DNA from: Nephrocerus scutellatus
Lineage: Eukaryota > Arthropoda > Insecta > Diptera > Pipunculidae
Assembly (NCBI GenBank): GCA_947095585.1
Contig: OX352763.1
Location: 42,706,010 to 42,770,009, forward strand
Direction of reading: 5' to 3'
Length of the DNA stretch: 64,000 nucleotides
The position numbers and the translations under genes are program-made. Positions 11,085 to 22,135 of the stretch are shown here, in pieces (within the stretch, counting starts at the first letter, position 1; each line of letters starts with the position of its first letter). The notes under the pieces are model-generated. The model was not told the DNA's origin and searched no databases. It saw only the letters and a program-made list of their open reading frames with translations.

Positions 11085-11512
11085 TCAGGAGTTACTTAAT
11101 GGGCAGCTAACGGAGGAATTCAAGACTCCACCAATGACTGACCAATGACCACACCATCCTGCCGCCACCAACAATAGAGGAAGTTATCAGAGCGACTTCT
11201 TCTATGGAAGACGAGCAATCCTCAATAAGTCCAAAGAGATACTGGCTTGCGCAGACGATAATTACGTCATTGGTAGAACTTCAAGAGCTGTTCAAGAAGC
11301 TTTTATCCAATATCGAGCATGCGGCACGAAATCTTGGAATTGCACATAAATGTGAGCAAAGCAAAGTACATGGTGGAGACGACTGCGAGTAGACGACTTA
11401 TCTATATGGTTCCTCAATTAAGATAGTGGAGCGCGAATTTGAAGTATTGCAATCCTTTAACTACTTTGTCGTCATGGGAATCACAAATACGCGCACAGTT
11501 GCTTTTCAATTA
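11085..11512 (+). pseudogene. RTE LINE, internally deleted fragment
   Basis: First part: LLNGQLTEEFKTPPMTD with HTILPPPTIEEVIRA, the endonuclease-RT linker also present at 20039-20263 (LLNGPLNEELEAPPMTE, LPPPSIDEV). Second part: ACADDNYVIGRTSRAVQEAF, EHAARNLGIAHK, KYMVETTAS and VEREFEVLQSFNYF, the YADD region and downstream palm of the RT. The RT core between them is missing, so two distant blocks are joined at about 11200. YADD reads CADD. Several frameshifts. Confidence 0.75.
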
Positions 11513-11887
11513 AGTCTCTTGTTAGCTAATTTCGTAAGTTAAGAGAATAAGCCAATGGGTATATTCCTACTGGTTAATCGCCTTTCCTTACAGTATATGC
11601 TCTGCACTGCGCAGCTTGCCAGCGTGTGTAGATGCCGGTTGGATGTCAGTCTAGTTATCGACGATCTACAAAACGGGCGCGTTGGCAAGTTCGGCAAACG
11701 TGGGTAGGACTAGGTGTCTAGGCCCGCATCAGCAAGGGGGATCCTGCTCAGATGGCGTAACCAGGACGCATTGGGTTAAGGAACTGGATGAGATCGGCCC
11801 GTATTTGTGATGATAGGATAACCATATCCTAATGACGAATATCCGCACCGATATTCGATTGGGAGTCGACGGATTCGATTGGGAGTC
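11513..11887. other. Unassigned; short direct repeat at the right edge
   Basis: No coding signal. ATTCGATTGGGAGTCG occurs twice in tandem near 11852 and 11874, immediately before Helitron-like sequence. Confidence 0.4.
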
Positions 11888-12230
11888 GTCATAGTCTAAA
11901 TAAGGTTTATGCGGAAAAAACTATTGAAAAAGTTGCCCGAAAATTTGAAAAATTCGGGAAAAACTGAAAGTACTCTTTTCCATGGGATTTTTGTATGAAC
12001 TCGCGACTATAACTTATGATTCGAACTATGGAATTGCGTAATTGTTTTTGTTTTATTCGACCCCCAAAAAACCTTCAAAATATTCTCAAAAAACTTCCCA
12101 AAAGACCTCCAAAAGACCCCAAAAAGACAAACAAAATACACTCAAAAGACCCCCAAAGGACCCTCAAAAGACTCCTCTAAAGACAAATCTATTGAAAGTT
12201 TGAAAGGAGAACGTCGGTCGGGTCAGCTAG
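11888..12230 (+). mobile_element. Helitron remnant with 3' terminus
   Basis: Starts with a CATAGTCTAAATAAGGTTTA block also found at 48892 and (inverted) at 15020-15050. It continues with AAAAGACCC-rich minisatellite sequence (12060-12190) and ends in CGGTCGGGTCAGCTAG|T. The copy at 47459-49563 ends the same way (CTGTCGGGTCAGCTAG|T). A short terminal region followed by CTAG and insertion before T is the Helitron 3' hallmark. No helicase reading is left here; the 5' end is missing. Confidence 0.75.
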
Positions 12231-12499
12231 TTCTTTATAAAGAACTGGGTCTTTGTCGGTTTAAACATTTAAACCTTGTCAAACAAAACCACAACAGTTA
12301 TTCCCTAATAATCCTCTTAACAGGCGATTAAAAATTAACTTCTTGTACCAAAAGTAACAATGACGATTAAGGAATATTTATAATTTTAAGATTTCCTCTG
12401 GAAAATAAATTTGTTACGTGGAAAAGTGCCGACCGGCTATATTACGCTATATGGGCCTTATTTAAACCTTCAACCTTTATCCATAAATGGATCTTGTAT

Positions 12500-13020
12500 G
12501 AAAGAAACCGAAAACTAGCAATATTTTGTATGTGCGTCGACAACAAGCTTCGTTGGAACGACCACATTTTCCTCAATGCTAAGAGTACTGCAAAATGGTA
12601 TGGTTTTCTAAAACGGTGACAGATGTATTTCGCTCCCTCTGATCTACTACATATTTACCAGGTATATATATGCCCGAAACTTGAATACAACTATGTTTTC
12701 TCGGCAGATGCCCCCCAGACCAAATTACATTTACTAGACGGAACTCAGGTCCGCGTAATAAAACTTATTGGTGACGAACATATCCCGAAAAAATCGAATC
12801 GCTTGAAAATCGAAGCCCACGGGCCTATCTATGAACTTACTAACTAACTCAGAGGTTCCTTCTTTAGCCGCACTACAGTTATGTGGAGTTAATTGCTCGA
12901 CTCTGTCTTTCTGCGTTTGTATGATCTGCAGTCATTCATCTCCCTAATTTACTTACGACCACGCTGTGCTTAGCATTATAACGATGCAAATCCCTTGAGC
13001 GTACGTGTACATTATAAAAA
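12500..13020 (+). pseudogene. CR1-like LINE, C-terminus and 3' end
   Basis: Encodes MCVDNKLRWNDHIFLNAK, a KR...MYFAPSDLLHIYQ piece, then VYICPKLEYN, DAPQTKLHLLDGTQVRVIK and LIGDEHIPKKSNRL. The DNA then shows the family 3' motif near 12960 (ACGCTGTGCTTAGCATTAT). One stop precedes MYFAPSDL, and frameshifts follow 12847. It is the 3' end of the family seen at 40530-43300 (-) and 55488-55990 (+). Confidence 0.7.
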
Positions 13021-13679
13021 TAAAATTAAAATAGAACAAGAAATCGCATATCGGAATCTTTTAGTTAACTTTTTTTTAATAGAGTGACTATTTTATTAGA
13101 ATAAAGTGCAAACTAGAGATTTTTCATTTTGTAATAAATCCAATTTATCAAAAAACCTCTGATAAATTCGTAAAAAGATCTAATAAAGTTACTAAATCGA
13201 ATGAATCTTTTCATTTAATTTACATTTTTTAGCTGAAAACCTTAAATGTGGCGACTCACACTCGTTTCAGGATTATCACACTGGCGCCTGGTAGAGCATG
13301 TCATAAGTACTCCTGAGGAAATTGTAGAAAAAAAAAATGGTCTATCTTTATTTTCTAGAGTTAAATAAATTTAACCCTTTACCATCTTAACAACTTACCA
13401 GAGGACTAATTGAACTCATATATATGAAAACTGGCTTATGAATGGACAAGATGTACCATCAAAATAGAAATTATTTTTTAAGTTTCTTGTCACTAAACTC
13501 AAATCTAGCATGAAACGGAAAATTATTTACTGATGCCAAAATAAAACTCACACATCATGTATACTCGTATAATCAAATAAATGCTTTTCGTTTTTATGAA
13601 TTAACGTTGTACTATCCAACTTTCAATAAATTTCAATATAAATGATTGTTTTGTGAATTTGTGAAGAGCTATTTGAAAT
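13021..13679. other. No recognisable feature
   Basis: AT-rich, no motif found. Confidence 0.45.
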
Positions 13680-15136
13680 GAGGGTCCTCTAGGGGGTCTT
13701 TTGGGGGCCTTTTTTAGATCTATAAAGGGCCCTTTTGGGGTCTTTTGATGGTCTTTTGCTGGTCTTTTGGAGGTCTCTTGTGGGTCTTTTAGGGTCGTCT
13801 GGGAGTCTTTTGAGGTTTTTTTTGAGGTATTTTGGGGAGTCTTGCGAGGGTCTTTGTGGGAGTCTATTTAGGGTCGTTTGGGGGTCTTTTGAGGGTCTTT
13901 TGGGGAGTCTTTAAATGGTCCTTTGTGGGTCTTTTGAGGGTCTTTTTAGGGTCTTTTTGAGGTCTTTTGGGGGTCTTTTGGGAAGTCTTTTGAGGATCCT
14001 TTGAAGGTTTTTTGGGGTCCTTTGGGGTCTTTTGGGGTCTTATTGGGGTATTTTGAGGGTTCATTTGAAGGGATTTTGTAATTCTTTTGAGGGTCTTTCG
14101 GAGGTCTTTTTATGATTCTTTTGGGGCTTTTAGAAAGAAGAGGTTTCAAAGAAGTTTCAGTTCGCAAGTAAAAGGTACGCGCACTGTTTTTATTTGTTTT
14201 ATTGTCTGGCGCACAAACAAATAAAGCAGATGGTTTTCCGACACTGGAACAGGCGACATACAATTGACCATGCGGGAAGAACGGATTTTCAAGGTTAATG
14301 CCGCAACACTCAGTGATTCAGCCCTTGTGATTCGTTTATTGTAATTGCGAATAAAAACTGCAACCGAAACTTCAAGTGCTATAAGTCTAATGGCATGTCG
14401 GTCGGAATCATTGGGATGCGTTGACAGATCGCAAAATGAGACAGTGAACCGTGGATCAACTGTCAAATGAAATTTGCGCACATAGCGCCAGCTATTACAA
14501 TCTTTTGGAATATAAATGAATAAACACAAAAGTTAAAACAAATTTAATTTTATTTTAATTTGAGCTGGAATGCGTTTTTCCAGATTTTTCATTTTACCGA
14601 AAACATTCAATTGAGTTATTTCCTCAAAAATAACCTATAGAAGGTTTTCCAAATTTTCGTAATCTCTTTTGTAATTTTCCCGAGTTTTCTTTTGCTAAAA
14701 ATATCTCCGAGAGCGTAACGAACAAACCAAAAAAAAGAATCAAGCAAATGTCGTTCCTATAGTGAGTTATGTGCAATAAACAATTTTGTTTTTTGCAGTT
14801 TGTCCGATTTTTTCTACTTTTCCTTGTTTTTTTTCCTTTTGTTATTCATTATCTTTCTTTCCCAGGTTCGTTAACGAACAAAACAAAAAAGAATTACACA
14901 AATCCATCGTTCGAATCGTGAGTTATGGTCGCTAATTCCGACAAAAATCCTATAAAAGACGCACTTTCAGTTTTTTCGGAATCTTCCAATTTTCCGGGCA
15001 ACTTTTCTAAAAAAAAATCCGCATAAACCTTACTCGGACTATGGCAAACATTACAAAATGAGCCAAATCGGTTCATCCTTTCTCAAGTGATGCGGTTACC
15101 AACGAACAGCATTTCATTTAGGTATATATATATAGA
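13680..15136 (-). mobile_element. Helitron remnant with helicase C-terminus
   Basis: Read on the minus strand, the element starts TC|TATATATATATACC at 15136, followed by CTGTTCGTTGGTAACCGC and CCGATTTGGCTCA, a common insect Helitron 5' sequence. The body holds a shattered C-terminus of a Pif1-type (Rep/Hel) helicase: RLIALE-like and ITINES-like pieces in shifting frames near 14300-14400, then MYVACSSVGKPSALFVCAP (14207-14263), matching the usual L-Y-V-A-C-S-R-V motif with Arg to Ser. The same frame runs into Lys/Pro/Asp-rich repeats encoded by an AAAAGACCC minisatellite (13680-14130). The 3' CTAG end is missing. No Rep domain seen. Confidence 0.8.
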
Positions 15137-17030
15137 TTTCCACAATCGTTTCAGACAATTGTTCCTGTGGTAATTATTGTTATCGATTGCTCATTTTTGC
15201 TAGAAGGCATGTCTACATATTTTCTTATCACTACCGTAAAACAATATAACTAAATCGCCCTCCATTTTTTACACTTTGAAATTTTTATAAGTACGTAAGA
15301 CAGAAAGGTCAGTATAATGGCATAACGTGCGCGAAACTAAACCCAGGAACCGGGTGTGCCTCCTACTATACTCGTATGTTAGAACGACAAATTATTGTGC
15401 TTTCTTCCCAATGGACAAAGTCCATAGAGTTTAAATGCGTCATTAAAACAGTTAACAAGCGGCAAATATTAACAACAATATCCCGCTGAACATAATAAAG
15501 CAACTACACTCAACCAAATGAACTCCAAGGGATGTCAAGTTCAAAATTAATAAGATCAAATTAACATTTCCTGTTGGGACGCTATGGTTATGGCTCGAGC
15601 CAGTTCGGATCGCGGATACCATTGCGCGCTTACATAACAGCAATATGTTCCCCAAGCAAAGCAGCCACGCCACAAGTCCTACACGTCCATGATGGACTTT
15701 TACTCTATACAAACTGAAAACAAACAAACAATTGACACTCGTCTAGGTTGGAATCAAGTGATGATGTATATTTATGCTCCCACTACTCGGTCATTTTGAA
15801 AGTAGTAGAGGCTTGTCGAGCTCCTACACAGTAGAATAAACTAGAATTTCCACGATAGTTTGTTCGGTCGGGCGTTGCCTCCAGCAACAACTACGGCACA
15901 AACCCACTGACTCAATAAACGAAAACGACAACTAACGACGGGTCTATACTCCTTTCACTTGTTTGACCTACGAAATTGCTCGGCGTCCAGCTATAACTGT
16001 ACCGTGCCATAAGTTAGGTTTCCAGCCGGAGCAAAAAGTGCACATGTAGAAATGAATATGGGGAGGCAACAAAGAGTAAAATAATGGCGCTGAAACTACT
16101 TTGCATTGCATACGTACATATTTTGTACAAATTATTACATTGCGTGAGCAAATTGAAAATATGCCGAAGGCGACGACTAACGGCGGTGAGCCTACATCCC
16201 CATATGTCAGAGTACAGCAACGGCAATAGCGGCTAATTAAACATGTTCATTTAGCCAAAAGGAAAAAAGAAAACGATGGCATACTGAATTTTGTCCTTCA
16301 TGTTCCCACACGATGCACGTTAGTTTTGCATATGTGGCAGTAAAGTAGCCTAGGCAAAAAAAACCGGATTTAAATTAAATCCTGAAATTAATGCAAATAA
16401 AATTAAAAAAGGAAAGCTGACATTAAAATTATGTATCAATACTCAATGCACAAATACAAAGTGCGGAGGTAAATGTGGATCTATACAACTCGCCGACTTA
16501 TAAATCTCTGCTGAAAAGGTAAACTATCTTAAGTCTGTTTTCATTGTTTTTCAGGAGAGCGAAAAAACTGAAACAAATTAAATCTGAAAAAACCCTTCAA
16601 CTATTAACTTGGCTTTTTAGAAGCGACATTTCTTCTTCTTTTATCCCAGCCACATTTTAAAACTGTATTTTGAATAACTTTCGAATTATAAGGAATAATA
16701 AAATATAAGATGATTTACTTTTCGTATGTTTGTGCTTTAAAACACAAACTAATTTAACAAATTTTTTACAGTTTCGACTTCAGTTCTTAAGTCGACTTAA
16801 GATGAAGTGCAAATGCCAATGCTTTGTTTAATGAGACATAAGCTATTTTGTACTTATCATATTTTTTAAACTTCATTTTATTTTTTAAAATAAACATTAA
16901 TACAAACATACAAAATATAAATAATTAAATTAAATTCAATTACATGCATTACACTTCATTATTTACAATACATATTAATTTTCATCAGACTCTACGCTTA
17001 AATCGGGGTGTATATCTGGTTCATTTTCCG
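15137..17030. other. Unassigned 1.9 kb
   Basis: Only chance-length open frames, such as 15452-15727 and 16014-16226 on the minus strand, with no domain I recognise. The first part has moderate GC; 16350 onward is strongly AT-rich. It could be unique host DNA. Confidence 0.4.
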
Positions 17031-17034
17031 TTTA

Positions 17035-17640
17035 TAAATTTAAAAAAAAATTATGATTATTTTGATTATAAGATCCAACATGTCCACCAGATCTTATATT
17101 AATAGGCCAGCTATAGCATGCTTTCAGGTCGCAGATTGTTATTTTGTTATTTCCCCTTTTTTTGACGTTCAACATTTTAAATTCTTCCTTGTTATTTAAG
17201 CTCGTCTTATACATAAAACTTCCAAACACTTTCAAATATCTAAGCCACTTTACTGAGCTCATTTAAATATTTCGCCGTTTTCATTACATTTCTCCAACAA
17301 AATTTTTCATTCTGGGCAGCTGAAAAATTGCAAAACAGGGTTTGGTCCATTTCCATGACTCCAAAAACGTGTTTGTTCCCCAAGGAAGATATAAACAAAT
17401 ACCATACTCGTAGAGGGTGTATTTGGACATGCGTTCGCTTCTTCTTACGCTCTATGACGGACTGATCAACTTTGCCTTCCATATGTGTGTGTCCTGGTAC
17501 TAGAAAATTGTGATCAATTATTTCTATGGTTGTCTCACTTTGCATGAATGTAATAACATAGTTGAAACGAACGCGTTCTTGTTTTGTCCAGCACATGAAT
17601 CGCTGTACAGGGTTAGGTGCTTGCAATTGTTTCGAATACT
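17035..17640 (-). pseudogene. DUF7869-like C-terminal remnant (probable)
   Basis: One minus-strand frame (17240-17626) reads PNPVQRFMCWTKQERVRFN, IEIIDHNFLVPGHTHMEG and DQSVIERKKKRTHVQIHPL. A second frame (17032-17262) carries SSVKWLRYLKVFGSFMYKT. The I-x-H-x-F-L-V-P-G-H-T-H-M pattern followed by an I-E-[RK]-basic stretch resembles arthropod DUF7869 proteins, which often look transposon-derived; I give this from memory and without a search. One frameshift near 17250 separates the two pieces. The N-terminal part is missing: Helitron sequence starts at 17648. Alternative: an unrelated domesticated or host ORF. Confidence 0.4.
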
Positions 17641-17647
17641 TTTTAAA

Positions 17648-18811
17648 TCTATATATATAAAATAGAGAATTTATTTGTTGGTATATTTGTGCCGAACTAG
17701 CTCTGGAACGCCTCGACCAATTTCAACCAAACTTGGTACACATATTAATTACTATCCGGAATCAAACATAGGTGGTGGGGGGTAGCACGTTTTTGGCTGT
17801 GGGAGTGTTGGTAGTACGCTCCTATGGATGAGTAATGTATCGCCGCAGGGTGGTGGGTGACCGATAGTAGTGTCGATTCTATGGTTTTCGGGGTCGCTGA
17901 GTTGAATGGTGATGGTAAGACAGCTCTAGGAGGATGGTGTCGATAACTGAGAGGGGGGTGACCGATATTAGTGCCCATTCTACGGTTTTCGGGGTCACTG
18001 AGTTGAATCGTGATGGTAAGACAGCTCTAGGGGATAGTGTCGATAACTGAGGGGGGGGGTGACCGATATTAGTGTTGATTCTATAGTTTTCGGGGTCGCT
18101 GAGTTGAATGGTGATGGCAAGACAGCTCTAGGGGGATGGGGTCGATAGCTGAGTTTGGTGGAGGGGTGACCGATATTAGTGTTGATTCTATAGTTTTCGG
18201 GGTCGCTGAGTGGAATGGTGATGCTAAGACAGCCCTATAGGGATGGAGTGGACAACTGAGCAGGATGACCGATATTAGTGTCCATTCTACATACATAAAA
18301 TGTAATATGTTTTCAACATATTCCACGAAATTTCAATAAAAAATAATCAAAATTAAAAAAATTACAGCGTTTTCATTTGGTATCACTTGGTCTCAGCCAC
18401 CCTGTATAGTTCTTAGATGAATAGTGTTGGTAGGACACTTCTATGGGTGAGTTGTTTTTCCGGAGGGGGGAGGGTGACAGATATTAGTTTCGTTCCATTA
18501 GTTTTCGGGATCACGGAGATGAATAGTGGTGCTTAGAATGGTACTCGGCGACCGGCGACCGGATGGATTTTGAGTGAAAAGGGACAGTGTAAAGCAGTTT
18601 TTATCACACGAATAGCACTCATTTTGACGGATCTACCTTTTAAATTTAAGAGATTGCAATTTCCAGTAAAACTTTCACTTTCGATGACGATCAATAATTC
18701 GGACAGTTTATTAAGACAGTTATTAGATTGGAGATTTGAGACAACTTTTTATTGCAGCAGTCCGTCTTAGGTTTTTTGTTTTATTACCCATGGTGAAAAA
18801 TATTTGCCTAT
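17648..18811 (+). mobile_element. Helitron with tandem array and helicase relic
   Basis: The 5' end is TC|TATATATATAAAATAG at 17648, followed by CTCTGGAACGCCTCGACCAA and ACCAAACTTGGTACACA, as expected for insect Helitrons. A roughly 100-115-bp tandem array follows (17760-18300, resuming 18418-18560). Then comes a plus-strand helicase relic at 18570-18700: FITRIALILTDLPFKFKRL and FPVKLSLSMTINNSDS (normal family: I-P-L-I-P-T-D...F-K-R-L-Q-F-P-V...T-I-N-K-S-Q-G-Q). A frame-shifted RQLFIAAVRLRFFVLLP at 18739 corresponds to the C-S-R-V region. The 3' end is replaced by the RTE tail at 18812. Confidence 0.75.
17860..18290. repeat. Tandem repeat, ~100-115-bp unit
   Basis: Four to five units of GGGGTGACCGATATTAGTG, TTGATTCTATAGTTTTCGGG, GTCGCTGAGTTGAATGGTGA and AAGACAGCTCTAGGGGGATG, with a further diverged unit near 18450-18560. 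It lies inside the Helitron, between its 5' end and the helicase relic, on the plus strand. Confidence 0.8.
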
Positions 18812-20810
18812 CATCATCATCATATTTGGCTCTACAACCGGGGTCCAAAACTGGCCTCCTGCAGAAAGTCTCTCCACCGGTCCCGATTTCGAGCCGATGT
18901 CATCCAGTTTGGCATCCCTAAGCTCTGGGCGTCCTGGTACGCCATCCTTTCAGAGTAGGCTTGGCCGGCCTCGCTGTCGTGTTCCATAAATCCTACCGCA
19001 AAGGACTTTCCGAGCAGGATCCTCTTCACTAATGCGAGCTAGGTGTCCTGCCCACCGGAACCTACCGAGCTTAATTTTCTTCACGATGTCGACACCGCGG
19101 TAACACTCGTAGACCTCATCATTATAAAGTCTCTGGAATCGTCCTTTCTCACATACGAGGCCAACAATTCTCCGTAAGACTTTTCTCTCGAATGCGGCTA
19201 AGAGGTCAGAATGCTTTTTGCTAAGCACGTCTCGGATCCATATGTAAGTACTTGTATGACCATTGTCTTATATACCAGCAGCTTGGATGTTATGGTTAAA
19301 TTCCTGGATTTGAAGATTCTTGGCAGATTATAGTAGGATTTGTTGATGGATGAAAGCTTCCTGTACAGCTCTTCGGTTTCTAGCAACGATGTCAATATCG
19401 TCTGCGTAAGCCAGTACCTGAATGGACTTATAGAGGATTGTTCCTCTTACCGTTACGTCAGAGTCTTGGATCACTTTCTCTAACGCCAGGTTGAAGAGGA
19501 CGCAGGCCAGTCCATCAACTTGTCGGAGCCTGTTATAGATGATGAATGGGCTTGATAGTGATCCGGATATTTTTACTTAGCTTATAACATTGGTCATGGT
19601 GAACCTACATAGTCGTGTCAGTTTATTTGGGATGCCGAATTCTTTCATGGCTTTAAAAGGTCTACTCTGGCTATGCTATCATAGGGGGCTTTTAAGTCTA
19701 TAAAAAGATGGTGTAGAGAGTATTGAAACTCTAGACATTTTTCATCAGCTGCCCAAGGATGTAAATCTGATCAGTTGTTGATTTGCCTGGGATTAAGCCA
19801 CACTGGTATGGACCAATTATGACTTTAGCGTATCCTGTCTTGAAGGATAGAGGAGAAAATCTTATACGCGGGACTCAACAACGTTATACCACGATAATTG
19901 TTGCAGGTTGTGATATTTGATTTCTTATGTATGGGCACAGGATGCCTCTTCGCCAGTCTTCTGGCATCGCTTCTTCCTCCCATACTTGCACTATTAGTTC
20001 ATGAATTGCTTGGTGCATTGAGTGGCCTCTTGTTTTAATTAGCTCCGATGGGATACCTTATTATTTTTGAGCCGATTTATCGCTCTGCTAACTTCGTCTA
20101 TGCTTGGTGGCGGCAGCATAGTATGATCTTCGGTCATTGGTGGAGCCTCCAATTCCTCATTTAGCGGGCCATTAAGCAACTTATGAAAGTGCTCTTCCCA
20201 TCGCTCTAAGATGCCTTTGAGATTGGCGATCAGAGTACCCTCCTTGTCTTGCAGTATGTGCAAGGTGGTGTATATTTCGTCATACCGTGGACTCTTTGAT
20301 AGAACTTCCGCGCCTGGTGCGGTCCTCGCTCTCTATACTGTTCTAGTTCCCGGACGAGATTCTTCACCCAGGCTGCTTTCTTTCGCCGGTGAACTGTTTT
20401 TTCATGTATTCTGAGCTCTTTATATTAATCTTCGCGTGCCCGCGTTCTATGAGATTGTTGCATTGCTCGGTAAGCAACATTATTACGTTCAGTCGCTAGC
20501 TTACGTTCGTCATGGAACCAGTCGTTCCGATCGCTACGACTACTGCATAAGATGGAGTCAGCAGTACTAATGAAAGTATTAAGGCGTGTCCATTTCTCTT
20601 TTACGCCCGGCATCTCAGGACTTACTCTTCCTGCATTTAGGGCGAGTCCTATCGCTTGACCGTAGTTGTTTCTGGTCTCTTCGTTGCGAAGAGCAGCCGT
20701 GCTGACTCGAATCTGATTCGCGGATGTTGTCTTTCTTGATGATGCAATCCGCGCTCGGAGCACCATACCAACAAGATAGTGATCCGAGTCGACGTTCCAG
20801 AAACGTATAC
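18812..20810 (-). pseudogene. RTE-type LINE, longest copy
   Basis: From the 5' side (high coordinates): WNVDSDHYLVGMVLRARI (about 20800-20745) is the end of the APE endonuclease with the SDH motif. A linker follows with NDWFHDERKLATERNN, then LLNGPLNEELEAPPMTED and LPPPSIDEVSRAINRLKN (20263-20060). RT motifs follow in broken frames, including LAYADDIDI at about 19410-19385, where YADD is kept. The C-terminus has LPRIFKSRNLTITSKLLVYK and GRFRWAGHLARISEEDPARK (about 19060). The 3' end is a short (ATG)n tail at 18812-18825, usual for RTE. The N-terminal endonuclease is missing, replaced by mariner sequence at 20812. Many frameshifts; inactive. Confidence 0.85.
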
Positions 20811-21344
20811 AAGATCGTGACAGCTGACGAGTCATGGATATTTGCGTGTGAGACGGAAAGAAAAGGGCAATCGACTGTTTGTGTCTTCCAATTAGAAGAA
20901 AAACTAACAAAAGTTGTGCAAGATCAAGGCGTTGGGAAGCAAATGGGCGTGTTTCTTCACGAAAGTCGGTCATGTGGTTACTGTGGCTCTTAAAAATTAA
21001 AGGACAGTCAATTCAGCTTGATATACGATTTGTTTGCCTGAGGTTTTCAACAAATTGTGAGATAACAACCCAAAACGTCAAATCATTTTGCATCACAATA
21101 ATGCGAGCTGACACACATCACATCAAACAAGCGAGTATTTGAGCACTCAAACGATCGAATTGATGAGTCATCCGCCTTACAGCCCCGACTTGGATCCCAA
21201 TGACTTCTTCCTGTTCCCAACAATCAAAGATAAGACGCGTGGACAACGATTTTTATCGCCTGAACAAGCGGTTGAAGCGATCAAAAACCATGTTTCGGAG
21301 CTATTACCTTCGGACTGCAAAAAGTGTTTCTATAAATGCTGACT

Positions 21345-22135
21345 GATATTGAATGGCATTCTTATGAAAATAAACCCACCAGACCAATTAGAGTAATGGC
21401 AAGAGGACTCCATCCGACTTGTAAGCCCGATGAGATTTAGGAAGAGCTTAGTAATAAAGGGTTCAACATAATTAATGTTGTTAATGTCACGAAGAAAGTG
21501 AAAGAAAATGGAAGCCAACTAGTTCCATTACCACTTTTTATGCTTTCATTTGATAACATGGAGGATAGTAAGAAAATATTTGATATTAGACATATTCTTC
21601 ATATGAAAGTTAAAATGGAAGCCAAAAGAAGGAATAGAGAAATTCCTCAATGTAAGAGATGCCAACGCTTCGGCCACACAGTGAAATTTTGCAAAGAGAA
21701 GCTAATTGTGTCAGATGTGCAGGTAAGCACTTAACGGCTGACTGCACGATTCCGAAAACAAACAAACCCAAGTGCTCAAACTGCCATGAAGAGCACCCAG
21801 CCAGCTACCGTGGTTGTTTGGTAGCTAAGGAATTGAAAAAAAAGAGAAATATAAATACGAAGCAAAATCAGAGGGGAAAACCCGAGTTACTTGCTACCTC
21901 AAAAACAGTTAAAGGTTTCACCTATTCTGATGCAGCAAAAACCGCATCTAGAGGCCCTGGTACTGTGGATAGTGTGAAAGAAAATGATAATACGAATATG
22001 CTAAGCTTCATAGAAAGAATGATGTCCATGATGGATAAAATTACGTCAAGACTAGATAGCTTAGAAAGCAGGTATGCTGTTAAGCATACAAACAACATGC
22101 CTTGTACGTCGAATAATGTTAGACAAAAAAATTAG
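21345..22135 (+). pseudogene. Jockey gag-like ORF1, zinc knuckles
   Basis: Gag is the nucleic-acid-binding ORF1 protein that packages Jockey-type RNA. The reading starts within gag (IEWHSYENKPTRPIRVMARG), passes a stop near 21438 (KPDEI*EEL), then FNIINVVNVTKKVK and LVPLPLFMLSFDNMEDSKK. Three zinc knuckles follow: CKRCQRFGHTVKFC (CX2CX4HX4C), CAGKHLTADC after a frameshift near 21715, and CSNCHEEHPASYRGC. The last 80 residues include KGFTYSDAAKTASRG and a helical MMSMMDKITSRLDSLES. The ORF ends at 22135, overlapping the start of ORF2 by about 20 bp, as in related elements. Confidence 0.8.

Noticed and set aside
12229..12246. 18-bp perfect palindrome AGTTCTTTATAAAGAACT
   Set aside because: It straddles the Helitron 3' end and its flank, so it looks like a chance junction rather than a regulatory site.
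14146..14529. 128-codon minus-strand frame near the Helitron
   Set aside because: It crosses the helicase relic in the wrong frame; the supported reading is the A-C-S-S-V-G-K-P frame at 13946-14263.
20425..20973. 182-codon minus frame read as one protein
   Set aside because: Its first part overlaps mariner sequence from the other strand; only the part from the W-N-V-D-S-D-H motif onward belongs to the RTE LINE.
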